This document shows positions 18,548 to 29,552 of a stretch of 64,000 bases of DNA, one piece after another. Every line of letters begins with the position of its first letter. Position 1 is the first letter of the stretch. The stretch is from Mesostigma viride (taxonomy: Eukaryota > Streptophyta > Mesostigmatophyceae > Mesostigmatales > Mesostigmataceae). The notes beneath the pieces were generated by a model. That model was not told the DNA's origin. It was given only the letters and a program-made list of their open reading frames with translations, and did no database searches. The stretch covers positions 1,852,841-1,916,840 of the forward strand of contig RPFO01000082.1 of assembly GCA_009746045.1 (NCBI GenBank). The letters run 5' to 3'. The position numbers and the translations under genes were made by a program.

Positions 18548-19483
18548 TTAGATTGGTTGAATATAGTTCGTTTTCGGCTAGGAGGCGTGGCCTTTGCATG
18601 ACGGGCAAGAGGATTTCAGCCGTGGGCAACCAAGCACACATGTCGTCGGGCTAGTCCGACGAGTGCGCACGTGAACCGGCACTCCCGGTCACACACGACA
18701 CCATAGAGATAGTCAGCTGCACCGCCTCATGTCGGCGAAACCCATAGTTCCATCGGAATCGTTTCAGCGGCCGGCATTTCCTCTCCGCGTTTCCTCAACC
18801 TCGTTTTCAGGATCATACTCATCGTTCCTGCATTTTCCTCTTCCACGCAGGTTGTGGCTTTTTTGAAAGCCACGAATGTACCCGGGGATGGGACGCTTCG
18901 GCTGCCTCAATGCCTACACATTCAATACGATGTCCCCCTCTCACCTTCCTCCATCATTCCGCTCACATTGCACTACGTGTCTGTGTTTTGTTCTTTTTCT
19001 TGTTCTCGTTTGTTTTGCTGTTCTTGTCCTTTTTCTTTTACTTTTACTGAGGGAGCTAGGCTGGGCTGCGCGCTGTGTGTGCTACTCTCGTGTTTTTCTG
19101 TGGGCACTTGAGAGACTAACCAAGGATCGGGCCCCCCACACGGCAATATCAGCCTTTGCTTTTGTTTACCCTCCCATATCTCTTTACAAACGCCAAAAAA
19201 ACACAAAGGCAGGAGCACGGTGACTCATCTGGAACATGAAGAAGGGAAATCTTTTCGTTACAGGAAAGAGGTGTCAAGTATGACAATTGGAAGGCCCCCC
19301 CACTGGGAATCCACATGTTCCGAGTCCATTCAGCTGTGTTGTTAGCCACATCCTGCCCCGGGGAGATGCATCATGGACCACCGCTATCGCGTAACGGGTG
19401 TTACGCAGTGAATATTGACTTACCTCAATATGCTCCGCTCTGGTTCTGTTTGATGTCTTAGCTCTCAGTGCATCTGAATCATC

Positions 19484-20917
19484 ATGAAACACCTTATGAC
19501 TTTCTGGCATGCTCTTACCCTCCACAGAATACGGCAATCCAGTGGCATTGATTACCGGAAGTACACTGCTATTTCTCGGCAGTTCCCCTATCGTATCTCC
19601 TCACAGGCATGGCGGAAGCGTTGTCGCATCAACACGCGCCATAACCATCACTGCAAGGATGACCATACTCTACGTCGCCTCCGGCGCTTACAGCGCACGC
19701 ATTTGTCGCTTACCAACTCCACTCGCCCACACCCCGTAAGCACCCATCGCGTCATTTATGCCATTTACAACCGCAGGTACCCTCAGCGTATCTACGTTGG
19801 CCAGACGCAACGGGATGCCTGGACGCGTTTTCAGGAACATGTCCGAGCGGCACGCCGCCTTCATATTGGCCGCCCTGCCGCCAACGACGACACCCCCCTA
19901 CATGGCGCCATGGCCCAATACGGGTGGTGGGATTGGCGAGTCGTCCCCTTGGAACATGTCCCCGGCACCTTTACCGGCGCCGCTTTTCGCAAAGCCGCAG
20001 GGCATCGGGAAACGTTTTGGAAACGAATGTTACATGCATTTCTGCCCCACGGTTTTTGCATTGAAGGCAAGAGTTTCAAAGCTCGGTCTCGCCGCCGCCC
20101 GCCTCCCCTCCGTCCCCGCCCTCTTATGTTCATCCGTGCCTGGCGTCTGAAGCACAATCTCCACCCATATCGCCCCTATCCCCCCAGCGTCACCCCGGCC
20201 CCTCCACCTTCCACACATGTGTCCACCGATCCTTCCCTTTACTCCACCAGTCTCCGCTGCTTACGTCACATGTCTCGGCTTATGCAACGCGGCAACTTTC
20301 ATGCATCCTATCTCGAAGCCTGCAGCTTGAAGAAGCTTACCAGCTTACACATTGCCGTCGGGTCGTGCTCCCCAGCTGATCTGCAAGTCCCCCGCTCCCA
20401 TGCCACTAGTCTGCGAGGCCTTCTCTCACGTATCATTCGGCACCGTGTCAATGGGAATGCAGATGCACTGCGTCCGCGCCGTTTGCTGATCTCACCTTTC
20501 ATTCATGCTGCGATGGATGAGCTGTGTTTGCCACACATTCTGCATTTGCCGCAAGTGCAGGCTGCGATGCCGCTCGTGGTGCGCAACACTTTCGGCACTC
20601 CCATTGCTGCCTGGCATTACTCTCCCACCTTGGGACAAATGGTTTTCAGCAACGGGAAGGTCAGCCGCGATACAACGCCCACCGAGCTGGCCACCATCTT
20701 GGCAGGGCCCTGCCCCTGCCAACAACAACGGTATTTCAAGTACCTTGATCCCACCTCACAGCACGTCATGACCGCTGACCTCAGCATCCTGCCGAGCCAC
20801 ACGCTTGTAGACCTTTTTGCCAAAGGCACCAAGTTTCGGCCGTGGGTCCAGCGCACGTGTGCCAAAGAGGTGAATGCACTGCTCTCCACATCACTGCGCA
20901 AATTTGCAATGCCATGA
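19484..20917 (+). CDS. GIY-YIG endonuclease ORF of Penelope-like element
   Basis: 477 residues. VIYAIY (90-95) and RIYVGQT (102-108), followed by RFQEHV, match the GIY-YIG core; in these elements the nuclease nicks target DNA to prime reverse transcription. Upstream is a very basic region with Cys/His residues (RCRINTRHNHHC, ~47-57) that may bind nucleic acid. The remaining ~300 residues are Arg/Pro-rich, then a linker to the polymerase. The N-terminal position of the nuclease matches the permuted Penelope-like elements described in green algae, other protists and invertebrates, rather than the classic C-terminal type. The stop overlaps the next start as ATGA, so the RT is expressed by reinitiation or frameshifting, or the break is an indel. 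Confidence 0.87.
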   Translation: MKHLMTFWHALTLHRIRQSSGIDYRKYTAISRQFPYRISSQAWRKRCRINTRHNHHCKDDHTLRRLRRLQRTHLSLTNSTRPHPVSTHRVIYAIYNRRYPQRIYVGQTQRDAWTRFQEHVRAARRLHIGRPAANDDTPLHGAMAQYGWWDWRVVPLEHVPGTFTGAAFRKAAGHRETFWKRMLHAFLPHGFCIEGKSFKARSRRRPPPLRPRPLMFIRAWRLKHNLHPYRPYPPSVTPAPPPSTHVSTDPSLYSTSLRCLRHMSRLMQRGNFHASYLEACSLKKLTSLHIAVGSCSPADLQVPRSHATSLRGLLSRIIRHRVNGNADALRPRRLLISPFIHAAMDELCLPHILHLPQVQAAMPLVVRNTFGTPIAAWHYSPTLGQMVFSNGKVSRDTTPTELATILAGPCPCQQQRYFKYLDPTSQHVMTADLSILPSHTLVDLFAKGTKFRPWVQRTCAKEVNALLSTSLRKFAMP

Positions 20918-22539
20918 GCACGGACCTACAGCTTGCTCCCCTTGCCATGGAACCGTGGTTTCGCGCCGTCATTCACGAATGCAATGCACGTCTCACCAGG
21001 CTTGATTACCGTCTCCAGCAGGTCCACCGCACCACCTGGCTCAACACCACAGATAAAGCACTTCTTGACCACTTCAAGCAGGACTTTATCATCACGTGTG
21101 TTGACAAGAGTGCCAACAACTTTGCTTTCATATGCAAGAAGCACTACCTTGCTACTTTGCAACACGAGTTGGCGTCCAGCCCTACCTATGTTCAGCGTGC
21201 ACAGTCCACCGCCAGTATCACCGCTGCTCATCGGGCTTTTCTGCACAGCCAAAACATTTTTGCTCGGGCATTCCTTAAGCGGCAGCGACGCGCCACCACC
21301 ACTACGTTCCCATATCTGTATCTCACTCTTAAGCTGCACAAAACTCCTGTTGCTTTGCGCACCATTGCTGCGTCGCATTCAGCCCCACTGATGCCTCTCT
21401 CGAAACTCATCTGCCATGCTTTGAATGCTCTTCTCCCCGAAGCCAATGCATTATGGGTGGAGGTGCTGTCGAATGCCGGGTATGAATGCGCTGGTAGTTG
21501 GATCGTCATAGACTCAGCCCAAGTACGCCTACGCCTTGCCGCCCTTAGCCGTTCTAAGACAGCAGCAGAGAAACGTATACCTATGCCCATAGCCACCTAT
21601 GATTTCACCACTCTATATACCACACTAGATTTGCACGATTTGAAAGCTCGTTTAGATAGCCTCCTTACTCGTCTGTATGCACGTAGGCCTCACGGGCGCA
21701 ACCACCTGCACGTGCGTGTTTCTCAGACCAAGCCCACGGCAACGTGGCTCTCAGGGATCGCGGCAGGTGCTATCGTGCGGGATGGTTATAATTATATTAT
21801 CACGAAGGCTGACCTTGTCCATTGGATCTCTTATCTTGTTGATAACACCTTCATCTGTTTTGCGGGCAATGTATACCAACAAGCTATCGGCATCCCTATG
21901 GGCACTAACTGTGCCGGGCTCCTTGCAAACCTCTATCTATACACTTATGAGCTTGCATTCATGGAGAATCTCATTGCCTCAAACGATGATGTTCTCATCA
22001 GGCGTTTTATCCATACATGTCGATACATTGATGATGTCATCGCTTTCGACAACCCTGATTTCGCAACCCATTTGTATATCACCGCTGGTCTGCCTGGCAT
22101 CTACCCGCAAGCGTCCCTCACATTAAAGCTCACGTCGGAGGATACTCATTGCAATTACCTCGATCTTAACATTACCCATAACAAGAAGGGCTGGCGTACG
22201 GCTATCTATGATAAGCGCAAGGATCCTAAATACCAGCAAATTCCTTTTATTCGTTACCCCGATATTCACAGTCTCCTTTCCCACACAGCAAAATATGGTG
22301 TTGTTCTTTCTCAGTTACATCGTTTTTCCCGTCTTTGTTCTTATCGTGTTGATTTCATCACGACTCTTGTTGAACTCTTGCAGCGTTTATTGGTCAAAGA
22401 CTATGACCGAGCCATTATGCTCCGTCAAGTCCGATGTTTTTTGCAACGTCACCCACATCTGTTCGGTGCTGCCCCTTGGCACAAGCTCTACAAACAGGTC
22501 GTGGACCGGCTGGATCGCATAGTATCTCCGCACATCTGA
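20914..22539 (+). CDS. Penelope-like reverse transcriptase ORF
   Basis: The ATG at 20914 overlaps the upstream stop; the same frame is open further upstream, so a fused product is possible. RT blocks in order are FIITCVDKSANNFAFI (fingers), YLYLTLKLHKTP, ATYDFTTLYTTL (motif A aspartate), QAIGIPMGTNCAGLLANLY (motif B), RYIDDVIAF (motif C, 22021-22047) and CNYLDLNIT. The LKLHK and YIDD combination is typical of Penelope-like RTs and unlike LINE (YADD) enzymes. The 541-residue reading is intact. The last ~134 codons are duplicated upstream at 17586-17988. Confidence 0.9.
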   Translation: MSTDLQLAPLAMEPWFRAVIHECNARLTRLDYRLQQVHRTTWLNTTDKALLDHFKQDFIITCVDKSANNFAFICKKHYLATLQHELASSPTYVQRAQSTASITAAHRAFLHSQNIFARAFLKRQRRATTTTFPYLYLTLKLHKTPVALRTIAASHSAPLMPLSKLICHALNALLPEANALWVEVLSNAGYECAGSWIVIDSAQVRLRLAALSRSKTAAEKRIPMPIATYDFTTLYTTLDLHDLKARLDSLLTRLYARRPHGRNHLHVRVSQTKPTATWLSGIAAGAIVRDGYNYIITKADLVHWISYLVDNTFICFAGNVYQQAIGIPMGTNCAGLLANLYLYTYELAFMENLIASNDDVLIRRFIHTCRYIDDVIAFDNPDFATHLYITAGLPGIYPQASLTLKLTSEDTHCNYLDLNITHNKKGWRTAIYDKRKDPKYQQIPFIRYPDIHSLLSHTAKYGVVLSQLHRFSRLCSYRVDFITTLVELLQRLLVKDYDRAIMLRQVRCFLQRHPHLFGAAPWHKLYKQVVDRLDRIVSPHI

Positions 22540-23098
22540 ACCCTGTGATGCCAGATCTCCTTTGCGGCCGTTCCGAGCTTGGCACTGGATTCGTTGTCCA
22601 CATCGTCGCGTCGCTGCCGCAACACGATGTTTTCTGGCATCCGCGGGCTTTTGGTTCCCGCCGCACATTTGAAAGTGCTGTCCTCCGGCTTTTTGCCTTT
22701 GCACCGTGTGCAGTTCTTGGACGTTTGGAATCATGGCATGGCTAACGTGATGACTGACTAGCTAGACCTTTTCAGTGGTTTTCCATTTGCGGGTATTTCC
22801 TCGTAAATGGTGGGAGAGCGATCGCAGCAATGGTGCTCACCACTAGACACTCCCGGCCAGTTAGGCTAGAAACACACGCCCTGATCAAGCATGCTGTTTC
22901 CGGCCCCACCGTCTGGGTCATCTAGTCGCTCCACACGTAAGCCAGCCATAATTTCAATGCACAAGGATACACATTTCCATCACCATTCATCTTCATCATC
23001 CTGAACGACTCGAAAACGCGGAAAAGATAACGGCAGGCTCGAGCTACCATGGTCCGGATTCTCCCGATTTCTGGCCTGCGCTGGTTGTCTCTTTGATA

Positions 23099-23760
23099 CA
23101 AGGGCTAGGGCATGGCAATTCTCGACAGAGAGCATCTCTCTGCATGGCATAGCATGGCTAAATTCTTAATGCAACATCCATGGGGGTCCCATTATAGGCA
23201 TGGCTTGGCTAAATTCTAAAGGCAACATCCATGGGTCTGGAATATGTACGTGTAAAAAATCATACATGCATGGACCGGATCATGTAGAATTTTACTCGGG
23301 TGGTGACCCTTACTCGCGATTTGGTGCCTACTTTTTTATGTGTACGTAGGTGTGTATTTTAAAAATAAATCAATTCCATATGCATGTAGAAAAATCATAA
23401 ACATGTGCAAAATAAAGTTATTGAAACGTGGCAAAAAACTTGGCTCAATTTGGCCACTGCCACTGCCTGAAACACGCCAAAAACTGCCATTCCTCTGCAG
23501 AGGACTGAGCCTTTGCTAGCAAAATGCTAGCATTCTAGCACCATCTGATCTACCATTTATTATGTGTAACTCATGGATAGGGCTGAAAATAACACGAAAA
23601 TAACACAGAATATAGCAAATGTCACTTTGCCACTTGATGAGACGTGGCATTCAGTTTTCACACGCACAGTTGCCAGCATGACTATGTATGGCGCGTACTG
23701 CCCGGCATGCATGTCACTCATGGCAAGTACCGCATGGGCATCTAAATGCAGCAAGGCAAT
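23099..23760. other. Non-coding spacer between two transposons
   Basis: No gene seen. Contains a repeated GGCATGGCTAAATTCT phrase (about 23150-23225) and a CCTCTGCAGAGGACTGAG half-palindrome near 23491 resembling the palindromes at the piggyBac-type ends, which may mark that element's left side. No matching left TTAA terminus was identified. Confidence 0.5.
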
Positions 23761-23833
23761 TTAGCGCTTGCCGCTAGGGCCAGCCAGCACCCTGGCACGG
23801 GTGGACCTGCTAGCCAGCCATTTCTTGCCCGGC

Positions 23834-24440
23834 TCAGAGCGCTGGGTCAGGGGCTGCAGGGCCCGCTGCTTGTTCTTGTCGTCGTCCAGGCCAGCTAGGG
23901 ACATTGCCCCTGTGAAACACGGGGAAGCATTCACGACACAGGGCCACATCACACTCAGGGCACCAGTAGGAGGTGCGGGGAATGCGGCCAGGCACCTCCT
24001 CCCCCGCCTCCTTCCTGAGGGTGTAAGTGGCGGCCGTGCAGACCACGCACTGCGCCTGGCGCACGAAGGGGATGGGGACGATGGCGGCGTGGGTGCCGCT
24101 GAGGCGCCCCCTCGGCCCCGGCACCACCGCCACATCGAGTTTATCGATGGTGAGGCGTGCGCCGTCCCACTTGTTGTTGACCAGCTTCCTCGCCGGCAGC
24201 TCGGCGTGGAAGTCGTGGTGTGAGAAGGCCTCCTTGGGGTCGCCCACCATAAGGCAGTGGAGGTTGTGCCGGCCTGGGACACCATCTCAGCCAGCATGCC
24301 CATGAATGGGCGGACCACCCACTGCTTGGAAACGATGGCTGACTGCACCTTGTACTCCGCGCAGTGCATGTCCTTCACATCCACGGCCTTGTAGGAGCGC
24401 CAGTAGGCCACCACGTGCGTGCAGGCCGGGGGCAGGCACC
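23834..24440 (-). pseudogene. piggyBac-type transposase C-terminal fragment with zinc-binding tail
   Basis: At about 24440-24260 the minus strand gives VVAYWRSYKAVDVKDMH...KQWVVRPFMGML, matching the Y...GVD..D....Y....KWW...F region after the catalytic core. After a frame change, 24250-23834 encodes CVVCTAAT...SYWCPECDVALCRECFPVFH, the C-x2-C...C-x2-C...C-x2-C...H cysteine-rich end of piggyBac transposases, which binds terminal DNA. The frame change between the two parts and lack of connection to the core make it a pseudogene. Confidence 0.78.
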
Positions 24441-24501
24441 TGGATGCCCAGGTCAACTGGCCAATACGTCGGTACGTCAAATACGTCGACGTCGGCCTCA
24501 A

Positions 24502-25107
24502 AATACGAGTATTATACGTGGAGCATGGTAGAATACGTCAGCAGAATACGTGGCAGTGTGCAGCATATGGTTATGAATGGGCCTTTAGCCGGGGTTTAGT
24601 AGGACTTAAAGGGGCATACTTATGCATGGAGATCAGTAAATTATGGTGGAAGGCCGGCATAATTTAAATCTGCACCATTCCTTGCACATATTCCCCACCA
24701 GCCAGCCATAAATTTTTAATGTGCACAATATGTGCACATTCCTTGCACTTATTCCCTACCAACCTGCCACCATAATTTACCCATTACTGCATGTGCACAT
24801 TCCTTGCAAGCATTTATCATGTGCATGCCAAGTCCGGGAGCAGTGATCAGCCCTTTGTACTGACAAAGGCCGGCAATCATCGCCTTGAAAGAGCGGCTCT
24901 GAGCCGCGTGAAAGGAAACAGCATTCTCAACAAAGAAGTTCGCCAGTGGTCAGGAGATGGCATTCCTCTTCGTTTATTATGGGGCTCACAAACCTCGTGA
25001 TTTTCTGCTGGCGAGGATCTCCTGCACCTGCCGACCCCGAAGCAAGGCCGTGGCCGCTCTCCGCCATTAATTGTCCTGAAGCTAAGGTGCTGCTGCAGTC
25101 CTCGCCT
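24502..25107. other. Repeat-derived spacer, no gene
   Basis: Holds TACGTC-rich sequence near 24460-24560 and three GTGCACATTCCTTGCA-like repeats between 24670 and 24810. I see no coding signal. Confidence 0.5.
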
Positions 25108-25482
25108 TCAGCCCGGCCTTAACTTGCTCCACAACTCCTGGAGTTCTAACCTCCGTTTCTGCCCAATCTTTGCGTCAGGGCAAGCATCTACTATGCGGCC
25201 CTGCCCTGCGATGCCCGCAAAATGTGCGTGCATCCGGGTCGCACTAATCTGCTTGCCATCGCCACTGGTAAAATTGTGGCCGCAAAATGAGCAGCTAAAC
25301 TTCAGCTGCGAAACCGTTTTCCCCAGAGCATCCTTCACCAAGACAGTTCTTTTCGTTACAAAATTATGCTCTGGCCCTTTTTCTGGCATGGCTGCAAAAA
25401 CACGATTGCCCTTGGCGACAAAATCCAATGGCACACCGCCATCATGCAATATCAATGATACAGGCTGTGTTACAAGTACCAC
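25108..25482 (-). pseudogene. BED zinc-finger fragment (hAT-type transposase N-terminus)
   Basis: The minus-strand reading contains LKFSCSFCGHNFTSG followed by ISATRMHAHFAGIAGQG and VDAC, the C-x2-C...H-x3-5-[HC] pattern of a BED finger with its typical small-residue loop. BED fingers occur at the N-terminus of hAT transposases and some domesticated proteins. It ends after about 125 codons with no catalytic domain beside it, so it is probably a fragment inserted in, or captured by, the piggyBac-type region. Confidence 0.6.
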
Positions 25483-25690
25483 GTTCCCAGCACAGCTGGC
25501 ATTTTCATCGTGCTGGCACTCTCTCCGTGTAATTTCAGCTAGCTAGCTTGCCAACTGCCAAGTCATTATACTGGACTTGCGAAAAGCATAGTGGCATAGT
25601 GAAAATCTTGGTAAAGGTAGGCGCCGCGCCACGGTCCGGTTCAGCTCGAACCTCGAAAATTTCCAAGTTCAAATCACGTATTGCTGACAA

Positions 25691-25910
25691 TTAATTAATT
25701 AATTAATTAATTAAACTCGTGCTCCCGTTGGGGAGTCACGGAGCACCGAAGTGCTTTTAATCCCTGTGTGTGCACTACAGGAGAAAGGGCAGAGACCCCC
25801 AGTCTCCTTCATGCCAAAGGCATGCCACAGCTGCAATCGGGCGCGGCTAGCTAAAAGGACAGGCTAACGATCCGGCAAACTGTGGGTGCAATAAGACCCA
25901 TGTGAGCATG
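25691..25910 (-). mobile_element. Short 5'-truncated LINE-family copy with target-site duplication
   Basis: On the minus strand this is the LINE-family 3' end (GTGGGTGCAATAAGACCC ... CTCCCCAACGGGAGCACG) closed by an AATT-type tail. TTGCTGACAA flanks it on both sides (25681-25690 and 25911-25920), a clear 10-bp target-site duplication showing a simple retrotransposition event. Confidence 0.85.
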
Positions 25911-26294
25911 TTGCTGACAATGATACGCGTATTATTAGTACGCCGGGGCCAAAAAAACGCGCGGTATATTGCCGTATTTATTTTGACAATACGCACGTAT
26001 TTGCCAACCTGGCTGGATATATGCGGTTGGCGTTGTGGCCGCCGTGGCGCGACACCATCACCTGCACGACATCTGGGGATGCCGGAGCCGCACATCCAGA
26101 CCAGCTGCATGGCGGTCTTGCCACCCCACCACGCTCACGCCGGTGTCGCTATTGTGTGCCCAGCACCGCACCACCCCTGGGCCGGCTTCTTGGGCACCAT
26201 CTTCTTCAGCTCCTAATCCACGGGATGCCCTCGGTTCCCACGGGATCCACGGTTGGTCATGATTGTGCCGACGGAGTCGTGCCCCTTAATTGCC

Positions 26295-26440
26295 GCTCAG
26301 CTGGATGGCGTTCTCATAGCCAGTGTAGTAGAAGCGGTCGGTGACGACGGTGCAGCCATCCCGTGGCAGTGTGTCGCACAGCTGCTGCACCACCTTGACC
26401 ACGTGGCCTACCTCAGCCAGTTGGAGCTCAGTGTTTGGGT
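26295..26440 (-). pseudogene. piggyBac-type transposase catalytic-core fragment
   Basis: The minus strand reads HVVKVVQQLCDTLPRDG then VVTDRFYYTG, matching the conserved vvvDRFYTS block that holds one of the three catalytic aspartates. The reading stops shortly afterwards in a degenerate region (26290-26030) still resembling the post-core segment. It lies between the inverted arm and the C-terminal fragment. Confidence 0.7.
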
Positions 26441-27916
26441 TAATTTCGTCGAACATTCACCCTGGTCAGAATTTTTGTCAAAAAAATTCTCTCAAAATTT
26501 ATTCAAATACTACGTGAAAAGATCTTTCTGGGACATATGTTTGATTTTGTTTGGACGGTCCAATGGACGGTCAAAGTACAGGTACCTGGGCCAAATTTTG
26601 GCAAAAACGGGCCGACGGAAAGTACCAAAAAGGAGGACGAAGACGATGCACGAGCAAAAATGGCTACGACAGGGGGTAGGGGCGCGGCAGAGTGTGTACT
26701 ATCAATATAGGGTTTAAAGTAAAAGTCAAAGCAACAGACTTCGGACGTCAGATTGGCCCCGAGAGACCTATGGTGATTTATGGGACACCACATTTTGCGT
26801 GGGCGAAGTTGTCGAAATTTTGCGCAATGGAGCCCGTTTCCGGGTGAAGTTTCCGGGCGATCCTCAACTTTACAACTGGCCCTTGAGAAGTTTGTCCTGG
26901 AGCATGCAGCCCGCCAGGATGCCGAGGATGATGTCCCTGACCTTGTGGACACGGATCGAAGACGAGGGGGATGAGCCAGAGGATCGGGCCGCTGATGACC
27001 CAGATTCCGATGCCGACCCAACCTATATGTGAATCTGAGTGGCGATCGTGCTGCGCCGGCCCCCCAGCCCGAGGAAGCCGCGGCTGGCGTCGATGGTGAT
27101 GGCGGTCCAAGCGCTGCTCGCAGGCGTGGCCGGCCTCGACGCAACACTCCTGCAGCGGCCAAGCCGCCCAAGCGCAGGAGGAATACTGCAGCAATCCTGC
27201 CGCTGCCGAGGCGGATCGAGGACGACTCTGAGGAGGATATGAACTGGCTGAGGATGGAGGTGATGACGAGGCCGATCGCGAGATTATTGCCGCTGATGTT
27301 CTGCCGCGCCTTCTCGATGAGGGCGACGAAGAGGCTGAGCCACCGTCCAACGGCAGCTGGGTCTTTGGGGTCGGGGAGCCTGCGCCAGGAACAGCACCGA
27401 CCATCAATCCGCAATCAAGGAGAACAGCTCCAGCCACCAAGAACATTCCCCTTCGTGTCACTCCCATCAAGTTGCTGGATCTGTGGCTTCTCTTCATGCC
27501 TCAGGTGAATGTGCTGGCCCGCATTGTGCATGGCTGCTACAAACGGCTATGCGGAACAGAAGGGCGCTGGCCAGAATGCCGGCGGGAGGAAGTGGCCGGG
27601 CCCCGCTCACCGTCCATGCATGAGCTTGGCATGCATCTACCTGGGCTGCGTGCTGGCCATGGGCCTGGTGCATGCATCTCAGATGAAGCTGTTTTTCCAA
27701 GCGGGAGACGTCGGCGGCCCCAGCGGTGCCCCACGTCTCCATCGCTACATATGTCTCTCTTCCGTTTCCAGCAGATTATTAACCAGGTTCCTGCACTTCA
27801 ATGACAATGAGGGCGGCAGGCCAGCTGAGCCCAACACACGTGCACACCGTCTCTGGCAGCAGCCTGGACTGGCTAGAGAACCTGCTCAACGATGCTTACT
27901 AGCGCTACTACGTGCC
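26428..27916. repeat. Left arm of a giant inverted repeat
   Basis: About 1.49 kb, the near-identical reverse complement of 28090-29552 and separated from it by 173 bp. It carries the N-terminal half of the piggyBac-type transposase in plus orientation. The arms differ mainly by small insertions and deletions of 3-5 bases rather than substitutions. Confidence 0.9.
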
Positions 27917-28089
27917 GAGCGGGGAGCTGGCGCTTGATGAGCGCAGCATTGAGACGCGCCACAAGTACTTACTGCCCCGTCCGCTGCTACAACAGCTGCA
28001 AGCCCAACAAGTTTCACATCCGCAAGTACTGCCTGCATGTGCAACTGGCCCTATGGCTACATCTGGCATGCTGAGACATATGACAAGTT
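27917..28089. other. Spacer of the giant inverted repeat
   Basis: 173 bp containing further piggyBac-like coding remnants on the plus strand: LALDERSIETRHKY, then in another frame RCYNSCKPNKFHIRKYC. The spacer therefore continues the left arm's transposase reading rather than the right arm's, which indicates how the duplication breakpoint fell. Confidence 0.6.
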
Positions 28090-29552
28090 GGCACGTAGTA
28101 GCGCTTGTAAGCACCGTTGAGCAGGTTCTCTAGCCAGTTCAGCTGCCAGAGACGGTGTGCACGTGTGTTGGGCTCGATCAGCTGGCCTGCCCTCATTGTC
28201 ATTGAAGTGCACTGAGGAACCTGGTGATCTGCTGGAAACGGAAGAGAGACATGTAGCGATGGAGACGTGGGGTACCGCTGGGGCCGACGTCTTTCTCTTG
28301 GAAAAACAGCTTCATCTGAGATGCATGCACCAGGCCCATGGCCAGCACGCAGCCCAGGTAGATGCCAAGCTCATGGACGGTGAGCGGGGCCCACTTCCTC
28401 CCGCCATTCTGGCCACTGAGCGCCCTTCTGTTCCGCATAGCCGTTTGTAGCAGCCACAATGCGGGCCAGCACATCCACCTGAGGCATGAAGAGAAGCCAC
28501 AGATCCAGCAACTTGATGGGAGTGACACGAAGGGGAATGTTCTTGGTGGCTGGAGCTGTTCTCCTTGATTGCGGATTGGTGGTCGGTGCTGTTCCTGGCG
28601 CAGGCTCCCCGACCCCAAAGACCCAGCTGCCGTTGGACGGTGGCTCAGCCTCTTCGTCGCCCTCATCGAGAAGGCGCGGCAGAACATCAGCGGCAATAAT
28701 CTCGCGATTGGCCTCGTCATCACCTCCATCCTCGGCCAGTTCATCCTCCTCAGAGTCGTCCTCGATCCGCCTCGGCAGCGGCAGGATTGCTGCAGTATTC
28801 CTCCTGCGCTTGGGCGGCTTGGCCGCTGCAGGAGTGTTGCGTCGAGGCCGGCCACGCCTGCGAGCAGTGCTTGGACCGCCATCACCATCGCCAGCCGCGG
28901 CTTCCTCGGGCTGGGGGGGCGCAGCACGATCGCCACTCAGATTCACATATAGGTTGGGTCGGCATCGGAATCTGGGTCATCAGCGGCCCGATCCTCTGGC
29001 TCATCCCCCTCGTCTTCGATCCGTGTCCACAAGGTCAGGGACATCATCCTCGGCATCCTGGCGGGCTGCATGCTCCAGGACAAACTTCTCAAGGGCCAGT
29101 TGTAAAGTTGAGGATCGCCCGGAAACTTCACCCGGAAACGGGCTCCATTGCGCAAAATTTCGACAACTTCGCCCACGCAAAATGTGGTGTCCCATAAATC
29201 ACCATAGGTCTCTCAGGGCCAATCTGACGTCCGAAGTCTGTTGCTTTGACTTTTACTTTAAACCCTATATTGATAGTACACACTCTGCCGCGCCCCTACC
29301 CCCTGTCGTAGCCATTTTTGCTCGTGCATCGTCTTCGTCCTCCTTTTTGGTACTTTCCGTCGGCCCGTTTTTGCCAAAATTTGGCCCAGGTACCTGTACT
29401 TTGACCGTCCATTGGACCGTCCAAACAAAATCAAAAATATGTCCCAGAAAGATCTTTTCACGTAGTATTTGAATACATTTTGAGAGAATTTTTTTGACAA
29501 AGATTCTGACCAGGGTGAATTTTATACGAAACCCAAACACTCAGTCCTCTGG
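28090..29552. repeat. Right arm of the giant inverted repeat
   Basis: About 1.46 kb, the partner of 26428-27916. It lies in the orientation of the rest of the transposase (minus), so it is probably the original copy and the left arm the duplicate. Confidence 0.9.
28200..29200 (-). pseudogene. piggyBac-type transposase N-terminal half, frame-broken
   Basis: From 29195 on the minus strand: GEVVEILRNGARFRVKFPGD, an SH3/Tudor-like strand-rich block; an acidic tract (DEGDEPEDRAADDPDSDADP); Arg/Pro basic runs with an AT-hook-like RRRGRPRRN; then after frame changes IKLLDLWLLFMPQVDVLARI, LTVHELGIYLGCVLAMGLV and LFRFQQITRFL. These last blocks match the region before the catalytic core in piggyBac transposases, including the LHFNDN signature visible as HFNDNE near 28200. 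No single frame is open throughout. Confidence 0.7.

Larger units (their letters stand above)
18548..23098 (+). mobile_element. Full-length Penelope-like retroelement with N-terminal GIY-YIG
   Basis: The unit runs from the junction with the truncated copy to the end of the repeated 3' region. It carries a 5' leader of about 0.9 kb, a GIY-YIG ORF (19484-20917), an overlapping reverse transcriptase ORF (20914-22539) and a 560-bp 3' tail. Both ORFs are intact and the two tail copies are almost identical, so insertion or tandem formation was recent. Diverged fragments of the tail recur at 45489-45767 and 49496-49775. Confidence 0.88.

Noticed and set aside
18860-19220. Cys/Phe/Leu-rich frames in the Penelope-like 5' leader suggesting a membrane protein
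   Set aside because: Two overlapping frames are both hydrophobic because of a pyrimidine-rich leader; no start context or continuity with the nuclease ORF.
25660-25690. GTTCAAATC as a polymerase III B box of a SINE
   Set aside because: No A box at suitable distance and no second copy; the following AATT tail belongs to a LINE copy with its own target-site duplication.
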